NCBI GenBank assembly: GCA_900546615.1
Contig: URDJ01000010.1
Span: 6,387 to 70,386, forward strand
Origin: an uncultured Eubacteriales bacterium
GTDB taxonomy: Bacteria > Bacillota > Clostridia > Oscillospirales > Oscillospiraceae
Direction: 5' to 3'
DNA length: 64,000 nt
Made by a program: the position numbers and the translations under genes. How positions within the stretch are numbered: the first letter of the stretch is position 1; each line of letters begins with the position of its first letter. Positions 23,535 through 32,376 of this stretch are shown here, in pieces. The notes under the pieces are model-generated. The model was not told where the DNA came from. It did not search any database and was given only the letters and a program-made list of their open reading frames with translations.

Positions 23535-25009
23535 AAAAGCTCTATATACAGCCTCGCATAGCCCTCTGCCGAGCGCTCGAAGCCGAAGTCCGCGGACATC
23601 GCGTTCCGCACAAGGCGGTTCCAGTTGTCCGGCTCATTCCTGTACACATCCAGCGCGCGCTCCACCGCCGCCTTCATCTCATGCGCGTTATAATTGGCAA
23701 ACGTGAAGCCCGTGCCCTCGCCCGTATACTGGTTATACGGCACGACGCTGTCCTTCAGGCCGCCCGTCTCGCGCACGATCGGCAGCGCGCCGTAGCGCAT
23801 CGCGATCATCTGCGAAAGCCCGCAGGGCTCGAACTTCGACGGCATGAGCAGCATGTCCGCCCCCGCGTACACCCTGTGTGACAGCTCCTCGTTATACCCT
23901 ATATACGCGCACACCCGGCCGGGATACCGCCGCTCCGCCTCACGCATGAAGTTCTCGTACCTCGCCTCGCCGCTGCCCAGCAGCATGAAGCGGATATCCA
24001 GCTCCATCAGCTCGTCGAGCATCCTCTCCACAAGGTCGAAGCCCTTCTGGTCCGTCATCCGCGTCACCATGGCTGCGAGCGGGGCGGCCGTGTCCGCCTC
24101 CAGCCCCATCTCCGCCATCAGGCTCTCCTTGCAGGACTGCTTGCCCCTCAGGTGGCCCTTGTCATAGCGCTTGGCTATCACCGGGTCGCCGTAGGGGTTG
24201 AACACCTTCTTGTCTATGCCGTTGAGTATGCCGGTGAGCTGGTGCCGGCGCGCCGAAAGTATGCCCTCCAGCCCCTCGCCGTAGTAGGGCGTGCACAGCT
24301 CGTCGGCATAGCTCGGGCTTACCGTACTCAGCCTGTCCGCGAACACGCAGCCCGCCTTCAGGAAGGCCGCGCAGCCGTTTATCTCCATAAACTCAGGCGT
24401 GAAGTACCTGTCCTCCACCCGCAGCAGGTCCCGGAAAAAGTCGAAGCCGAACTTGCCCTGATAGTGGATGTTGTGTATCGTCAGCAGGGTCTTTATCCTG
24501 CCGTGGACGTAATAGCCGTACTGCGTCCGAAGCAGCATGGGCAGCATGGCCGTGTGCCAGTCGTTGCAGTGCAGCACGTCCGGGAAGAAACCGAGGTTCG
24601 GTATCGCGTCCAGCACCGCCCTCGTAAAGAAGGCATACTGCTCGCCCTCCGCCTGCTCGCCCCTGTATATCTTGTCGCCGAAATAGTACTCGTTATCCAC
24701 AAGGTAGATGGTCACGCCGTCGAGCACCAGCTTCTCTATGCCCACGTACTGGCTGCGCCAGCCGAGGTCCACCGAGAAACTGAACATGTGCTCCACCTGC
24801 TCGCGGTATTTATCCTTCACGCACCTGTGATACGGCGTTATCACCCGCGCGTCTATGCCCAGCGCGGCGAGACTCCTGGGCAGGGTGCCCACCACGTCCG
24901 CAAGACCGCCCGTCTTGGATATCGGCGCGCACTCCGCCGCGGCTATCAGCACGTTGGGCAGCCGCTCCAGCCCCTTGTCCAGCAGAGCCTGTTGGAATTC
25001 ACGTTTCAT
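23531..25009 (-). CDS. glgA: Glycogen synthase
   Basis: This 492-residue GT5 enzyme adds glucose from ADP-glucose to growing alpha-1,4-glucan. The ADP-glucose-binding KTGGLADV motif is at residues 32-39, HCNDWHTAMLPMLLR marks the N-domain, TIHNIHYQG follows, and the C-domain has SRFEPCGL-type MPSKFEPCGLSQMIAMRYGALPIVRETGGLKD. The length is typical. It lies between glgB (46-nt gap) and the phosphorylase-like fragment (4-nt overlap). No glgC or glgD is in this window, so ADP-glucose must be made from genes elsewhere. Confidence 0.96.
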   Translation of the reverse strand: MKREFQQALLDKGLERLPNVLIAAAECAPISKTGGLADVVGTLPRSLAALGIDARVITPYHRCVKDKYREQVEHMFSFSVDLGWRSQYVGIEKLVLDGVTIYLVDNEYYFGDKIYRGEQAEGEQYAFFTRAVLDAIPNLGFFPDVLHCNDWHTAMLPMLLRTQYGYYVHGRIKTLLTIHNIHYQGKFGFDFFRDLLRVEDRYFTPEFMEINGCAAFLKAGCVFADRLSTVSPSYADELCTPYYGEGLEGILSARRHQLTGILNGIDKKVFNPYGDPVIAKRYDKGHLRGKQSCKESLMAEMGLEADTAAPLAAMVTRMTDQKGFDLVERMLDELMELDIRFMLLGSGEARYENFMREAERRYPGRVCAYIGYNEELSHRVYAGADMLLMPSKFEPCGLSQMIAMRYGALPIVRETGGLKDSVVPYNQYTGEGTGFTFANYNAHEMKAAVERALDVYRNEPDNWNRLVRNAMSADFGFERSAEGYARLYIELL

Positions 25010-25055
25010 TTTTCCCCCGTCCTTTCGCTTGGTTGGCGATCCCTGTGTCCCCGCG

Positions 25056-27029
25056 TCACTTTGTCTTTTTCTGCGCGGGCTTTTTCTTCGCGGCCTTCTC
25101 CTTCTTCGCGGCCGCCTCCCTCAGCTTCTTCTGTGAGGTCGGCGTGAACCTGAACCACACGCAGGACATCGGCGGCAGGGTTATCTTCGCCGAGCACGGG
25201 TGGTCGAGGAAAGGCTCGTCCACGGACTCGATCTCCGGTCTGTTCAGTATGCCCGAACCGCCGTACCTCACGTCGTCCGAGTTTATCAGCTCCCTGAGCG
25301 TGCCCGGCCTGGGCAGGCCGATCGAGAAATCGTCGTACCTCACCGGCGTAAAGTTCACGGCGCAGACTATAAAAGAGCGCTGCGACATGCGCATGAAGGC
25401 CACTGAGCTGCGGTCGGAATCGTCCACGTTCAGCCACGAGAAACCGTTCCAGGAGTCGTCCACCTTCCAGAGCGCCGCCGTGGTATTATATATCCGGCCC
25501 AGCTCGCGCACGTACCTCTGCATCCCCTCGTGTATCGGGTACTCCAGCAGATTCCAGTCGAGCTGCTGGTTATAGTTCCACTCGATAAACTGCGCAAATT
25601 CCCCGCCCATGAACATCAGTTTCTTGCCGGGGTGCGCGAACTGGTAGCCGTAGAGCGCACGCAGGGAGGCGAACTTCGTCTCATAGTCGCCCCACATCTT
25701 GTTCACCATCGACGCCTTGCCGTGCACCACCTCGTCGTGCGAGAATGCCAGCACGAAATTCTCCGAGAAGGCGTACATCATCGAGAAGGTCAGGCGGCTG
25801 TGGTTATAACTGCGGAAATAGGGGTCCATCGCCATGTAGTCAAGCGTGTCATGCATGAAGCCCATGTCCCACTTGAACATGAAACCCAGCCCTCCGACCT
25901 CCGGCGGGCGCGACACCAGCGGGAAAGCCGTCGACTCCTCCGCTATCGTTACGGCGCCGGGGTACTCGGTCAGGACGGCCGTGTTGAGCTTTCGCAGGAA
26001 GTCCACAGCGCCGAGGTTTATGTTCCCGCCGTCCTTATTCGGCGTCCATTCCCCGTGCCTGCGCCCGTAGTCCAGGTACAGCATGGAGCTGACCGCGTCC
26101 ACCCTGATGCCGTCCACGTGGTATTTGTCGAAGAAAAACACCGCTGAGGACGTAAGGAAGCTCTGCACCTGCGGCCTCGCATAGTCGAATATCATCGTGC
26201 CCCAGTCGGGGTGCTCCGCCATCCTCCGCTCCTGGCACTCATAGCAGGGCGCGCCGTCAAACATCCTCAGCCCGTGCTCGTCCCTGGGGAAGTGGGCGGG
26301 CACCCAGTCGATGATGACGCCTATGCCCTCGGAGTGGAGCTTGTCCACAAAGTACATGAAGTCCTGGGGCGTGCCGTAGCGGCTCGTCGGAGCAAAAAAG
26401 CCCGTCACCTGGTAACCCCAGCTGCCGTCGTAGGGGTACTCCGTTATGGGCAGCAGCTCGACATGCGTATACTGCATGTTCTTCAGGTACTCCACCAGCT
26501 CGTCCGCCACCCGGCGGTAGTTCGGGAACACCTCGCCATCCTTCTTCCGCCACGAGCCTATGTGCATCTCGTATATCGACATCGGCGAGTGAACCGCGTC
26601 CCTCTCGCGCCGTTTCGCCATGTGCTCCGCGTCCGTCCACTCATAACCCTCGATGTCCCAGATCTTTGAGCCGGTCGCCGGCCCGGTCTCTGCGTGGAAG
26701 GCGAAGGGGTCGGCTTTGAGCACCGTGTTCCCGTCCGCTCCAACCACGCGGTATTTATAAATATCGCCGTTCTTCAGCCCCGGGATGAACAGCACCCATA
26801 TCTCGTCCTCGCGTCTCCACATGGGATGCGCGTAGCCGTCCCAGCCGTTGAAGTCGCCCACGACCGAGACCTCCCTCGCGTGCGGAGCCCACACCGCAAA
26901 GCGGTGCATCCCGCACTCCGGTATGTAGCGGCAGCCGAGAAGGTGATATGCCCTGCGCGCCCCGCCCGTATTGTATAGCCAAATGTCGTCATTGGAAACG
27001 TATCTCTCGATAAGCTCTCTCTGCTCCAT
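25056..27029 (-). CDS. glgB: 1,4-alpha-glucan branching enzyme
   Basis: The enzyme (657 residues from the chosen start) introduces alpha-1,6 branches. It has the N-terminal CBM48-like domain (YIPECGMHRFAVWAPHAREVSVVGDFNGWDGYAHPM), then the GH13 barrel with DWVPAHFPRDEHGL, GIRVDAVSSMLYLDYGR (nucleophile Asp), TIAEESTAFP (acid Glu) and SHDEVVHGKASMV. The C-terminus is an Ala/Lys-rich tail. ATG 27029 is preferred because AGGAGGTG lies 5-7 nt upstream; the frame stays open for 28 more codons. It is the first gene of the glycogen operon. Confidence 0.96.
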   Translation of the reverse strand: MEQRELIERYVSNDDIWLYNTGGARRAYHLLGCRYIPECGMHRFAVWAPHAREVSVVGDFNGWDGYAHPMWRREDEIWVLFIPGLKNGDIYKYRVVGADGNTVLKADPFAFHAETGPATGSKIWDIEGYEWTDAEHMAKRRERDAVHSPMSIYEMHIGSWRKKDGEVFPNYRRVADELVEYLKNMQYTHVELLPITEYPYDGSWGYQVTGFFAPTSRYGTPQDFMYFVDKLHSEGIGVIIDWVPAHFPRDEHGLRMFDGAPCYECQERRMAEHPDWGTMIFDYARPQVQSFLTSSAVFFFDKYHVDGIRVDAVSSMLYLDYGRRHGEWTPNKDGGNINLGAVDFLRKLNTAVLTEYPGAVTIAEESTAFPLVSRPPEVGGLGFMFKWDMGFMHDTLDYMAMDPYFRSYNHSRLTFSMMYAFSENFVLAFSHDEVVHGKASMVNKMWGDYETKFASLRALYGYQFAHPGKKLMFMGGEFAQFIEWNYNQQLDWNLLEYPIHEGMQRYVRELGRIYNTTAALWKVDDSWNGFSWLNVDDSDRSSVAFMRMSQRSFIVCAVNFTPVRYDDFSIGLPRPGTLRELINSDDVRYGGSGILNRPEIESVDEPFLDHPCSAKITLPPMSCVWFRFTPTSQKKLREAAAKKEKAAKKKPAQKKTK

Positions 27030-27092
27030 TACGCCACCTCCTGTTTGCTCCCGGCCGGGCCTCTCTCTCGCCCCGCGCCCGTCTTGTGTCCT

Positions 27093-27120
27093 ATTATACA
27101 ATTTTTCCAGCACGAATCAA
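27093..27120 (-). promoter_or_regulatory. Promoter of the glycogen operon
   Basis: The minus strand has TTGATT (27115-27120), a 16-nt spacer and TATAAT (27093-27098), about 64 nt before the glgB start. Confidence 0.75.
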
Positions 27121-27144
27121 AGCATTTTTTCATATATGTTCGTT

Positions 27145-27173
27145 TTGACTTTCAGGCATGTGTATTATATACT
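27145..27173 (+). promoter_or_regulatory. Promoter of the response regulator/kinase/LysA-like operon
   Basis: TTGACT (27145-27150), a 17-nt spacer and TATACT (27168-27173) precede the response regulator ATG by 32 nt; it diverges from the glycogen promoter. Confidence 0.85.
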
Positions 27174-27205
27174 GAATTGTACTGTATTTTTTGTGAGGTC
27201 GTGCT

Positions 27206-27871
27206 ATGATCTACGTGGTCGAAGACGATAAAAGCATACGCGAGCTGGTGGCCTACGCGCTCGGCTCCGCGGGGTACGAAACGGAGAGCTACACCTCCTC
27301 GGCGGAATTCTTCGCCGCCCTCGCCCCGCAGAAGGCGCGGCTGGTGCTGCTGGACATCATGCTGCCCGGCGAGGACGGGCTGGCCATACTGCGCCGCCTG
27401 CGCGAGACGCCGGAGACCGCGGGCATACCCGTCATGATAATGTCCGCCCTCGGCACGGAGCTGGACAAGGTACGCGGCCTCGACCTCGGCGCGGACGACT
27501 ACATCGCCAAGCCCTTCGGCATCATGGAGTTCCTCGCCCGCGTGCGCGCGCTCCTTCGGCGCGGTGAGCCGAAGGAGATGATCACGGTGCGCGCCGTGAC
27601 GCTCTACCCCGCCGCGAGACGGGTGGAGAGCTCCGGCCAGGACGTGCAGCTCACGGCGAAGGAATTTAACCTCCTCGAGTACCTCATGCGGCGCGCGGGC
27701 ACCGTCATCAGGCGCGAGGAGCTGCTCGAGGCCGTCTGGGGCTACTCCGGCGGTGAGGAGACGCGGACCGTCGACGTGCATATCCGCTCCCTGCGGCTCA
27801 AGCTCGGCGAGGAGGGCGGCGCCGTTATCAAGACCGTGCGCGGCGTCGGCTACATGGCGGAGGAGGCATAA
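27206..27871 (+). CDS. OmpR/PhoB-family response regulator
   Basis: The 221-residue protein has a receiver domain (acidic pocket E6-D7-D8, phospho-acceptor D50 in LVLLDIMLPGEDG, K in DYIAKPFG) and a winged-helix DNA-binding domain (LTAKEFNLLEYLMRRAGTVIRREELLEAVWGY, then RTVDVHIRSLRLKLGE...IKTVRGVGYM). The receiver looks fully functional. It is followed without a gap by a kinase gene, and GGAGGAGG near its end serves as the kinase ribosome-binding site. The signal and target genes are unknown. Confidence 0.95.
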   Translation: MIYVVEDDKSIRELVAYALGSAGYETESYTSSAEFFAALAPQKARLVLLDIMLPGEDGLAILRRLRETPETAGIPVMIMSALGTELDKVRGLDLGADDYIAKPFGIMEFLARVRALLRRGEPKEMITVRAVTLYPAARRVESSGQDVQLTAKEFNLLEYLMRRAGTVIRREELLEAVWGYSGGEETRTVDVHIRSLRLKLGEEGGAVIKTVRGVGYMAEEA

Positions 27872-28582
27872 ATGGAAAAGAAACTCTCGACCATATCCGA
27901 AAACCTGCGCCGTAACTTCACGGCGAACGTCTCGCACGAGCTGAAGACGCCGATAACCTCCATCTCGGGCTATGCGGAGATGATGATGACCGGACTCGCG
28001 CCCAGCGAGGACCTGCCGCTGCTGGCGGAGAAGATCTACACCGAGGCGCAGAGGCTCATCGCGCTCATAGACGATATAATAAACCTCTCGCGGCTGGACG
28101 AGGGCGCGGTGGAGGCCCCGGCGGAGCGGGTGGAGCTGCTCGCGGCGGCCCGCGGCTGCGCGGAGCGGCTCGAGGGCAAGGCCGCCGCCTGCGAGGTCAC
28201 GGTGAGGGTGACGGGCGCGGAGGTGACCGTCACGGGCTATGCCCAGCTCATCGACGAGATGATAACGAACCTCTGCGACAACGCGATAAAATACAACCGC
28301 CCCGGCGGGCACGTGCGGATAACGGTGGGCGAGCGCGGCGGCGCCCCCTTCGTCTGCGTGGAGGACGACGGCATCGGCATAGCTCCGGAGCACCTCGGCC
28401 GCGTCTTCGAGCGCTTCTACCGCGTGGACAAGAGCAGGTCAAAGGAGACGGGCGGCACGGGCCTCGGCCTCTCGATAGTAAAACACGCCGCAGCCTGGCA
28501 CCACGCCTCGGTCAAGGCCGAGAGCGAGCCGGACAGGGGCACAAGGATAAGCATCATATTCGACGGAAAGGGCGGAGAATAA
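27872..28582 (+). CDS. Soluble sensor histidine kinase lacking sensor and membrane regions
   Basis: The 236-residue kinase starts almost directly at the dimerisation helix: NLRRNFTANVSHELKTPITSISGYAEMM with phospho-acceptor H22. It then has the ATP-binding domain with N box (MITNLCDNAIKYN), G1 (VEDDGIGIAP), F box (FERFYRVDKSR) and G2 (GGTGLGLSIVKHA). Members of this class (PhoR-like) normally carry two transmembrane helices with HAMP or PAS regions ahead of this core; none is present, and the upstream gene ends at the preceding base. Signal input must come from a partner or be intracellular. The catalytic residues are intact. Confidence 0.93.
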   Translation: MEKKLSTISENLRRNFTANVSHELKTPITSISGYAEMMMTGLAPSEDLPLLAEKIYTEAQRLIALIDDIINLSRLDEGAVEAPAERVELLAAARGCAERLEGKAAACEVTVRVTGAEVTVTGYAQLIDEMITNLCDNAIKYNRPGGHVRITVGERGGAPFVCVEDDGIGIAPEHLGRVFERFYRVDKSRSKETGGTGLGLSIVKHAAAWHHASVKAESEPDRGTRISIIFDGKGGE

Positions 28583-29830
28583 GTGGATAAGAAATTGCCG
28601 TTTGTGACAAAGGAACAGCTGGAGACGCTGTGCGCACAGTTTGCGACGCCGTTCCACCTCTACGACGAGCGCGGCATCAGGGAAAACGCAAGGCTGGTGC
28701 GGCAGGCGTTCGCGTGGAACGAAGGCTTTAAGGAATACTTCGCGGTCAAGGCCACGCCGAACCCGACAATAATGGACATCCTGCACGAGGAGGGCTGCGG
28801 CATAGACTGCTCCTCCCTCACGGAGCTGATGCTCTGCGAGCGCCAGGGCATCACGGGGCCGGAGATCATGTTCTCCTCGAACGATACCCCGGCCGAGGAC
28901 TTCGCCCTCGCCGACAGGCTCGGCGCGACCATTAACCTCGACGATATAACGCACATAGACTTCCTCGAGAAGACCATCGGCCACATCCCCGAGACCATCA
29001 GCTGCCGCTTCAACCCCGGCGGGTACTTCGAGATCTCCAACACCATCATGGACTCGCCCGGCGACGCGAAGTACGGCATGACCAAGCCCCAGATGTTCCA
29101 GGCCTACCGCATCCTCATGGAGAAGGGCGCAAAGGAGTTCGGCATCCACGCCTTCCTCGCCTCGAACACGACGACGGACGACTACTATCCGACCCTCGCC
29201 ATGCAGCTGTTCCGGCTCGCGGTGGAGCTGCACGAGGAGACGGGCGCGCACATCGGCTTCATAAACCTCTCCGGCGGCGTGGGCATCCCCTACCGCCCGG
29301 ACGGGCATCACCCGGACATCCTCGCCATCGGCGAGGGCGTGCGGCGCGTCTACGAGCAGATACTCGTGCCGGCCGGCATGGGCGACGTGAAGATATTCAC
29401 GGAGATGGGCCGCTTCATGCTCGGACCCTACGGCTGCCTCGTGACAAAATGCCTGCACCAGAAGCACATCCACAAGGAGTACATCGGCGTGGACGCCTGC
29501 GCCTGCAACCTGATGCGCCCGGCGATGTACGGGGCCTACCACCACATCACCGTGGCGGGTAAGGAGGACGCCCCCTGCGACCACCTCTACGACGTCACCG
29601 GCGGCCTGTGCGAGAACAACGACAAGTTCGCCGTGGACCGCTGGCTTCCCGCCATCTGCCCCGGCGACATCCTCGTCATCCACGACACCGGCGCGCACGG
29701 CCACGCCATGGGCTACAACTACAACGGCAAGCTCCGCAGCGCCGAGGTCCTGCTGTGCGAGGACGGCTCCGCAAAGCTCATCCGCCGCGCTGAGACCCCC
29801 GAGGATTATTTTGCAACACTGGACTTCTGA
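28583..29830 (+). CDS. lysA: Diaminopimelate-decarboxylase-like PLP enzyme (fold III)
   Basis: The 415-residue protein belongs to the LysA branch of alanine-racemase-fold decarboxylases. The PLP lysine is K56 in YFAVKATPNPTIM; GCGIDCSSLTELML, LSGGVGIPYRPDG, EMGRFMLGPYG, and the substrate-site CACNLMRPAMYGAYHH and GGLCENNDKFA follow in order. LysA makes lysine from meso-diaminopimelate. The motif around CENND differs slightly from classical CESxD, so another diamino-acid substrate is conceivable. The start is GTG 28583, directly after the kinase stop, with GGCGGAG 5 nt upstream. A terminator follows. Confidence 0.85.
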   Translation: MDKKLPFVTKEQLETLCAQFATPFHLYDERGIRENARLVRQAFAWNEGFKEYFAVKATPNPTIMDILHEEGCGIDCSSLTELMLCERQGITGPEIMFSSNDTPAEDFALADRLGATINLDDITHIDFLEKTIGHIPETISCRFNPGGYFEISNTIMDSPGDAKYGMTKPQMFQAYRILMEKGAKEFGIHAFLASNTTTDDYYPTLAMQLFRLAVELHEETGAHIGFINLSGGVGIPYRPDGHHPDILAIGEGVRRVYEQILVPAGMGDVKIFTEMGRFMLGPYGCLVTKCLHQKHIHKEYIGVDACACNLMRPAMYGAYHHITVAGKEDAPCDHLYDVTGGLCENNDKFAVDRWLPAICPGDILVIHDTGAHGHAMGYNYNGKLRSAEVLLCEDGSAKLIRRAETPEDYFATLDF

Positions 29831-29846
29831 GCCAAAGCACAAAAAT

Positions 29847-29880
29847 ACCGCCGCGTCCCCTCGGGCGCGGCGGTTTCTTT
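29847..29880. terminator. Terminator between lysA-like gene and spo0A
   Basis: A perfect 9-bp stem (29847-29855 with 29866-29874) is followed by TTCTTT on the plus strand and TATTTTT on the minus strand; it serves both convergent genes. Confidence 0.85.
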
Positions 29881-29891
29881 GTGTCTTATCC

Positions 29892-30674
29892 TTATCTCGC
29901 GGCGGCGGTCTTCTGCCTCAGGCTCAGGCAGTCCGCTATCATCGCTATGAACTCCGAGTTCGTCGGCTTGCCCTTGATATTCGACACCGTATAGCCGAAG
30001 AACTTCTGCAGCGTCTCTATGTCCCCGCGGTCCCACGCGACCTCTATCGCGTGCCTTATTGCCCGCTCCACCCTCGACGGCGTCGTCGCAAAGCGCTTCG
30101 CCACCGCAGGGTACAGCACCTTCGTCACCGCGTTTATCGCGTCCATGTCGTTTATCGTTATCATGATCGCCTCGCGCAGATACTGATAGCCCTTGATATG
30201 CGCCGGTACCCCTATCTCGTGGATGATATCCGTCACCATGACCTCAAGGCTCGGCTCGGACTTCGCCGTGTACAGCTGGCCCTGCTGCGCCGCCCGCCTC
30301 GCAGGTGCGCTCAGCAGCCGTATGTTCCGCAGCACAGACTCGGCGTCGCAGGGCTTCGCTATCACATAGCACACGCCCAGCTCCATGCACTCCGCCACCA
30401 TCCGCTCGTTCAAAAGCCCCGTAAGCACCACTACGCGCGTGCCCGGGCTCGCCTCCCGCGCACTGCGCAGCAGACTCAGCCCGTCCAGCTTCGACAGCAC
30501 CAGCTCCGTCACCAGTACGTCCGGCTTCAGCCGCCCGAGCATGTCCAGCGCCTCGGCACCGTCCCCGGCGCTCCCCGCCAGCTCCATCGTCTCATCCTCG
30601 TCAATATAAGCACCCAGCAGTTTCCTAAGGTCCTCATTCGGGTCCGCTATCAGTACGCGCGTTTTGGTTTCCAT
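29892..30674 (-). CDS. spo0A: Sporulation master regulator Spo0A with altered phospho-acceptor site
   Basis: The 260-residue protein has an N-terminal receiver domain and the Spo0A-specific DNA-binding domain ([61 protein letters not shown]), which is highly conserved. The receiver is unusual. The stretch corresponding to Bacillus VLVLDIIMPHLDG reads [13 protein letters not shown], so the phospho-acceptor Asp is Glu57 (codon GAG at 30504-30506); one of the two acidic-pocket Asp residues is Pro12 (IADPNED). Thr85 and Lys107 are kept. The start is ATG 30674 (GGAGG 8 nt upstream). It is monocistronic, with a TGTCGAA 0A-box-like site upstream at 30831-30837. Confidence 0.93.
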   Translation of the reverse strand: METKTRVLIADPNEDLRKLLGAYIDEDETMELAGSAGDGAEALDMLGRLKPDVLVTELVLSKLDGLSLLRSAREASPGTRVVVLTGLLNERMVAECMELGVCYVIAKPCDAESVLRNIRLLSAPARRAAQQGQLYTAKSEPSLEVMVTDIIHEIGVPAHIKGYQYLREAIMITINDMDAINAVTKVLYPAVAKRFATTPSRVERAIRHAIEVAWDRGDIETLQKFFGYTVSNIKGKPTNSEFIAMIADCLSLRQKTAAAR

Positions 30675-30830
30675 AACATAAACCTCCGTTATTTTTACAA
30701 CCACGGACTGCGATTTATATTTTTAAGCAGGAAAGCCGTTTTTGTAGTAATAATTTAGCACATCTCCCACACCATTGCAACACCAAGCTGCATTTTACAG
30801 CCATATTTTCGTTTACATAAACCGACTTTA

Positions 30831-30837
30831 TTCGACA
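30831..30837 (-). promoter_or_regulatory. Candidate 0A box upstream of spo0A
   Basis: TGTCGAA on the minus strand matches the Spo0A-binding consensus TGNCGAA and lies about 157 nt before the spo0A start, consistent with autoregulation. No clear sigma-A or sigma-H promoter was found by eye in the AT-rich stretch 30705-30890, which otherwise holds no gene. Confidence 0.5.
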
Positions 30838-30896
30838 TAATTCCGCCGTTTGAAACTATTATGTCATATTTTGTCTGAGAATTTTTACTAAAATCC

Positions 30897-30928
30897 GACC
30901 GGCCGGAGCTGTCTTGCCCCGGCCGGTC
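30897..30928 (-). terminator. Terminator of the 11-gene recA-containing operon
   Basis: On the minus strand GACCGGCCGG (30919-30928) pairs perfectly with CCGGCCGGTC (30897-30906), followed by GGATTTT. It lies 22 nt after the SGNH gene stop. Confidence 0.75.
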
Positions 30929-30949
30929 CTTTCATCTCGTCTATCGCGG

Positions 30950-31747
30950 TCAGCCCGCTTTGTCCCAATACTGTTCTGCCACATGTGCCCTGAGCAGGTC
31001 TCTGATCCTCCTGAGCTCCCATGCGTACGACATCACCTGTTCCCGGTGTATGTATTCCCTCGACGGCAGGTTCTCCGCAAGGTATTCGTACCAGGTCCGA
31101 AGCCCCAGGTCCGTCAGGTGCGCTCCGTCCGGCAGGTAGCAGCCGCTGCCCCAGCACGAGTTCGTGTCCAGCAGCTTGACCCGTGTGTCCTCCTGCTCCT
31201 CGTAGTACGCCACAGCGTCGCGTATGACCCCGTTTATCCGCTCCGTCGAAACGACGCCGGTCACAGAGTCCGGCACCGTCTGCATATATATCGTCGCGTC
31301 CGGCCAGTGGATGAGCATATAATCTATGACCTCGGTATAGTCGCTCACCACCGAATACGCGCTGCTGTTCGAGCCCATCAGAAACAGCACCCGCGTGAAC
31401 TGGCCCTCGGTTGCCTCCACCGCCTCGGCGAAGGTCAGGCCCTCCAATCCCTCGCTCGTCTCGCTGCCGTAGGCGTTCTGCTCCAGCGGCTCCAGCGGCC
31501 ACCAGTCCTCAAAAAAGTAGTTCACCGCACTGTTCGGCGCCGCCATATAGCCCGCGCCGTTGAGCAGGTCGTTCGGCCTCAGGAACATCGCTATCAGGTG
31601 GCAGGTCAGCGAATCCCCCACCAGAACCGTCTCGCTGTCCAGAAACACCGGCCACTCCTCGTCCTCTGCCGCGGCAGACGCATAGCAGCAGGCCGTGAGC
31701 AGGCTGAGCGCCAGCAATATCGAAATTAAGCGTTTCATCTTCATCAT
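30950..31747 (-). CDS. Exported SGNH/GDSL-like hydrolase
   Basis: The 265-residue protein has an N-terminal signal (KRLISILLALSLLTACCYASA); LTAC could be a lipobox. The mature part carries SGNH blocks: VLVGDSLTCHL (Ser), a Gly block around NGAGYM, LFLMGSNSSAY (the G-x-N position) and the terminal DGAHLTDLG with the D-x-x-H pair. Such enzymes are esterases or O-acyl transferases acting outside the cell, often on wall polysaccharide; the substrate here is unknown. It overlaps the YesL-like gene by 4 nt and is the last gene before the operon terminator. Confidence 0.78.
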   Translation of the reverse strand: MMKMKRLISILLALSLLTACCYASAAAEDEEWPVFLDSETVLVGDSLTCHLIAMFLRPNDLLNGAGYMAAPNSAVNYFFEDWWPLEPLEQNAYGSETSEGLEGLTFAEAVEATEGQFTRVLFLMGSNSSAYSVVSDYTEVIDYMLIHWPDATIYMQTVPDSVTGVVSTERINGVIRDAVAYYEEQEDTRVKLLDTNSCWGSGCYLPDGAHLTDLGLRTWYEYLAENLPSREYIHREQVMSYAWELRRIRDLLRAHVAEQYWDKAG

Positions 31748-32376
31748 TCCAGGTACCAGGTATCCGTGTCCTCGCCGAACTCGCTCTTATCTGGCATGTA
31801 GCGCTGCATCGACGGCTCCACGAGGAAGCTCGCCAGCAGAGTACCCAGCCCCGGAGCTATGAGCAGCAGCGGCGGGAAATACCAGCAGCCGGCGCCGAAG
31901 GCCGCCCAGAGCGCCAAGAGGCCCAGCGTCCGCAGCGGAAAGCGCACCAGCAGCCTCAGCGCGAACAGCAGCACCTGCGCCGTCTTCAGCCGAAACCGGC
32001 TCAGCACCGGGCAGGCCAGAGACAGTATCATGAAGGCCATGAGGCAGGCAAACACGAAGGTCGCGCGGTAGAAGAAATCCACCGCCTCGCTCAGCGGCTC
32101 GTTCACGACATATGTCGCCGCAAAAAAGCCAACCGCGCAAAACAGCGCCAATATCACCGACAGCCCCATGCCCTGCACGAGGTTCTCCTTGAATGAGCGG
32201 AAATACTCCCTGTACGGCCCGCCGCGCCCGCGCCTTATCGACTTCGCCACCGAGTAATACAGCGCCGTCACCGCCGGGCAGGCGGTCACTACCGGCACGC
32301 ACAGCAGCAGCGTCAGAAAGCCCAGCGCCACGAGGTCCACGGCGGCCGTCCAAATGGAAAACGCACGTCCCTTCAT
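31744..32376 (-). CDS. YesL-like membrane protein (DUF624)
   Basis: The 210-residue protein has about five hydrophobic segments and the DUF624/YesL pattern: an N-terminal LLCVPVVTACPAVTALYYSVAK, then RGGPYREYFRSFKENLVQGMGLSVI, and a Pro-rich late helix. YesL-type proteins often accompany carbohydrate-related genes, but their function is not established. It is translationally coupled on both sides by 4-nt overlaps, to the DUF3810 gene upstream and the SGNH hydrolase downstream. Confidence 0.82.
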   Translation of the reverse strand: MKGRAFSIWTAAVDLVALGFLTLLLCVPVVTACPAVTALYYSVAKSIRRGRGGPYREYFRSFKENLVQGMGLSVILALFCAVGFFAATYVVNEPLSEAVDFFYRATFVFACLMAFMILSLACPVLSRFRLKTAQVLLFALRLLVRFPLRTLGLLALWAAFGAGCWYFPPLLLIAPGLGTLLASFLVEPSMQRYMPDKSEFGEDTDTWYLE

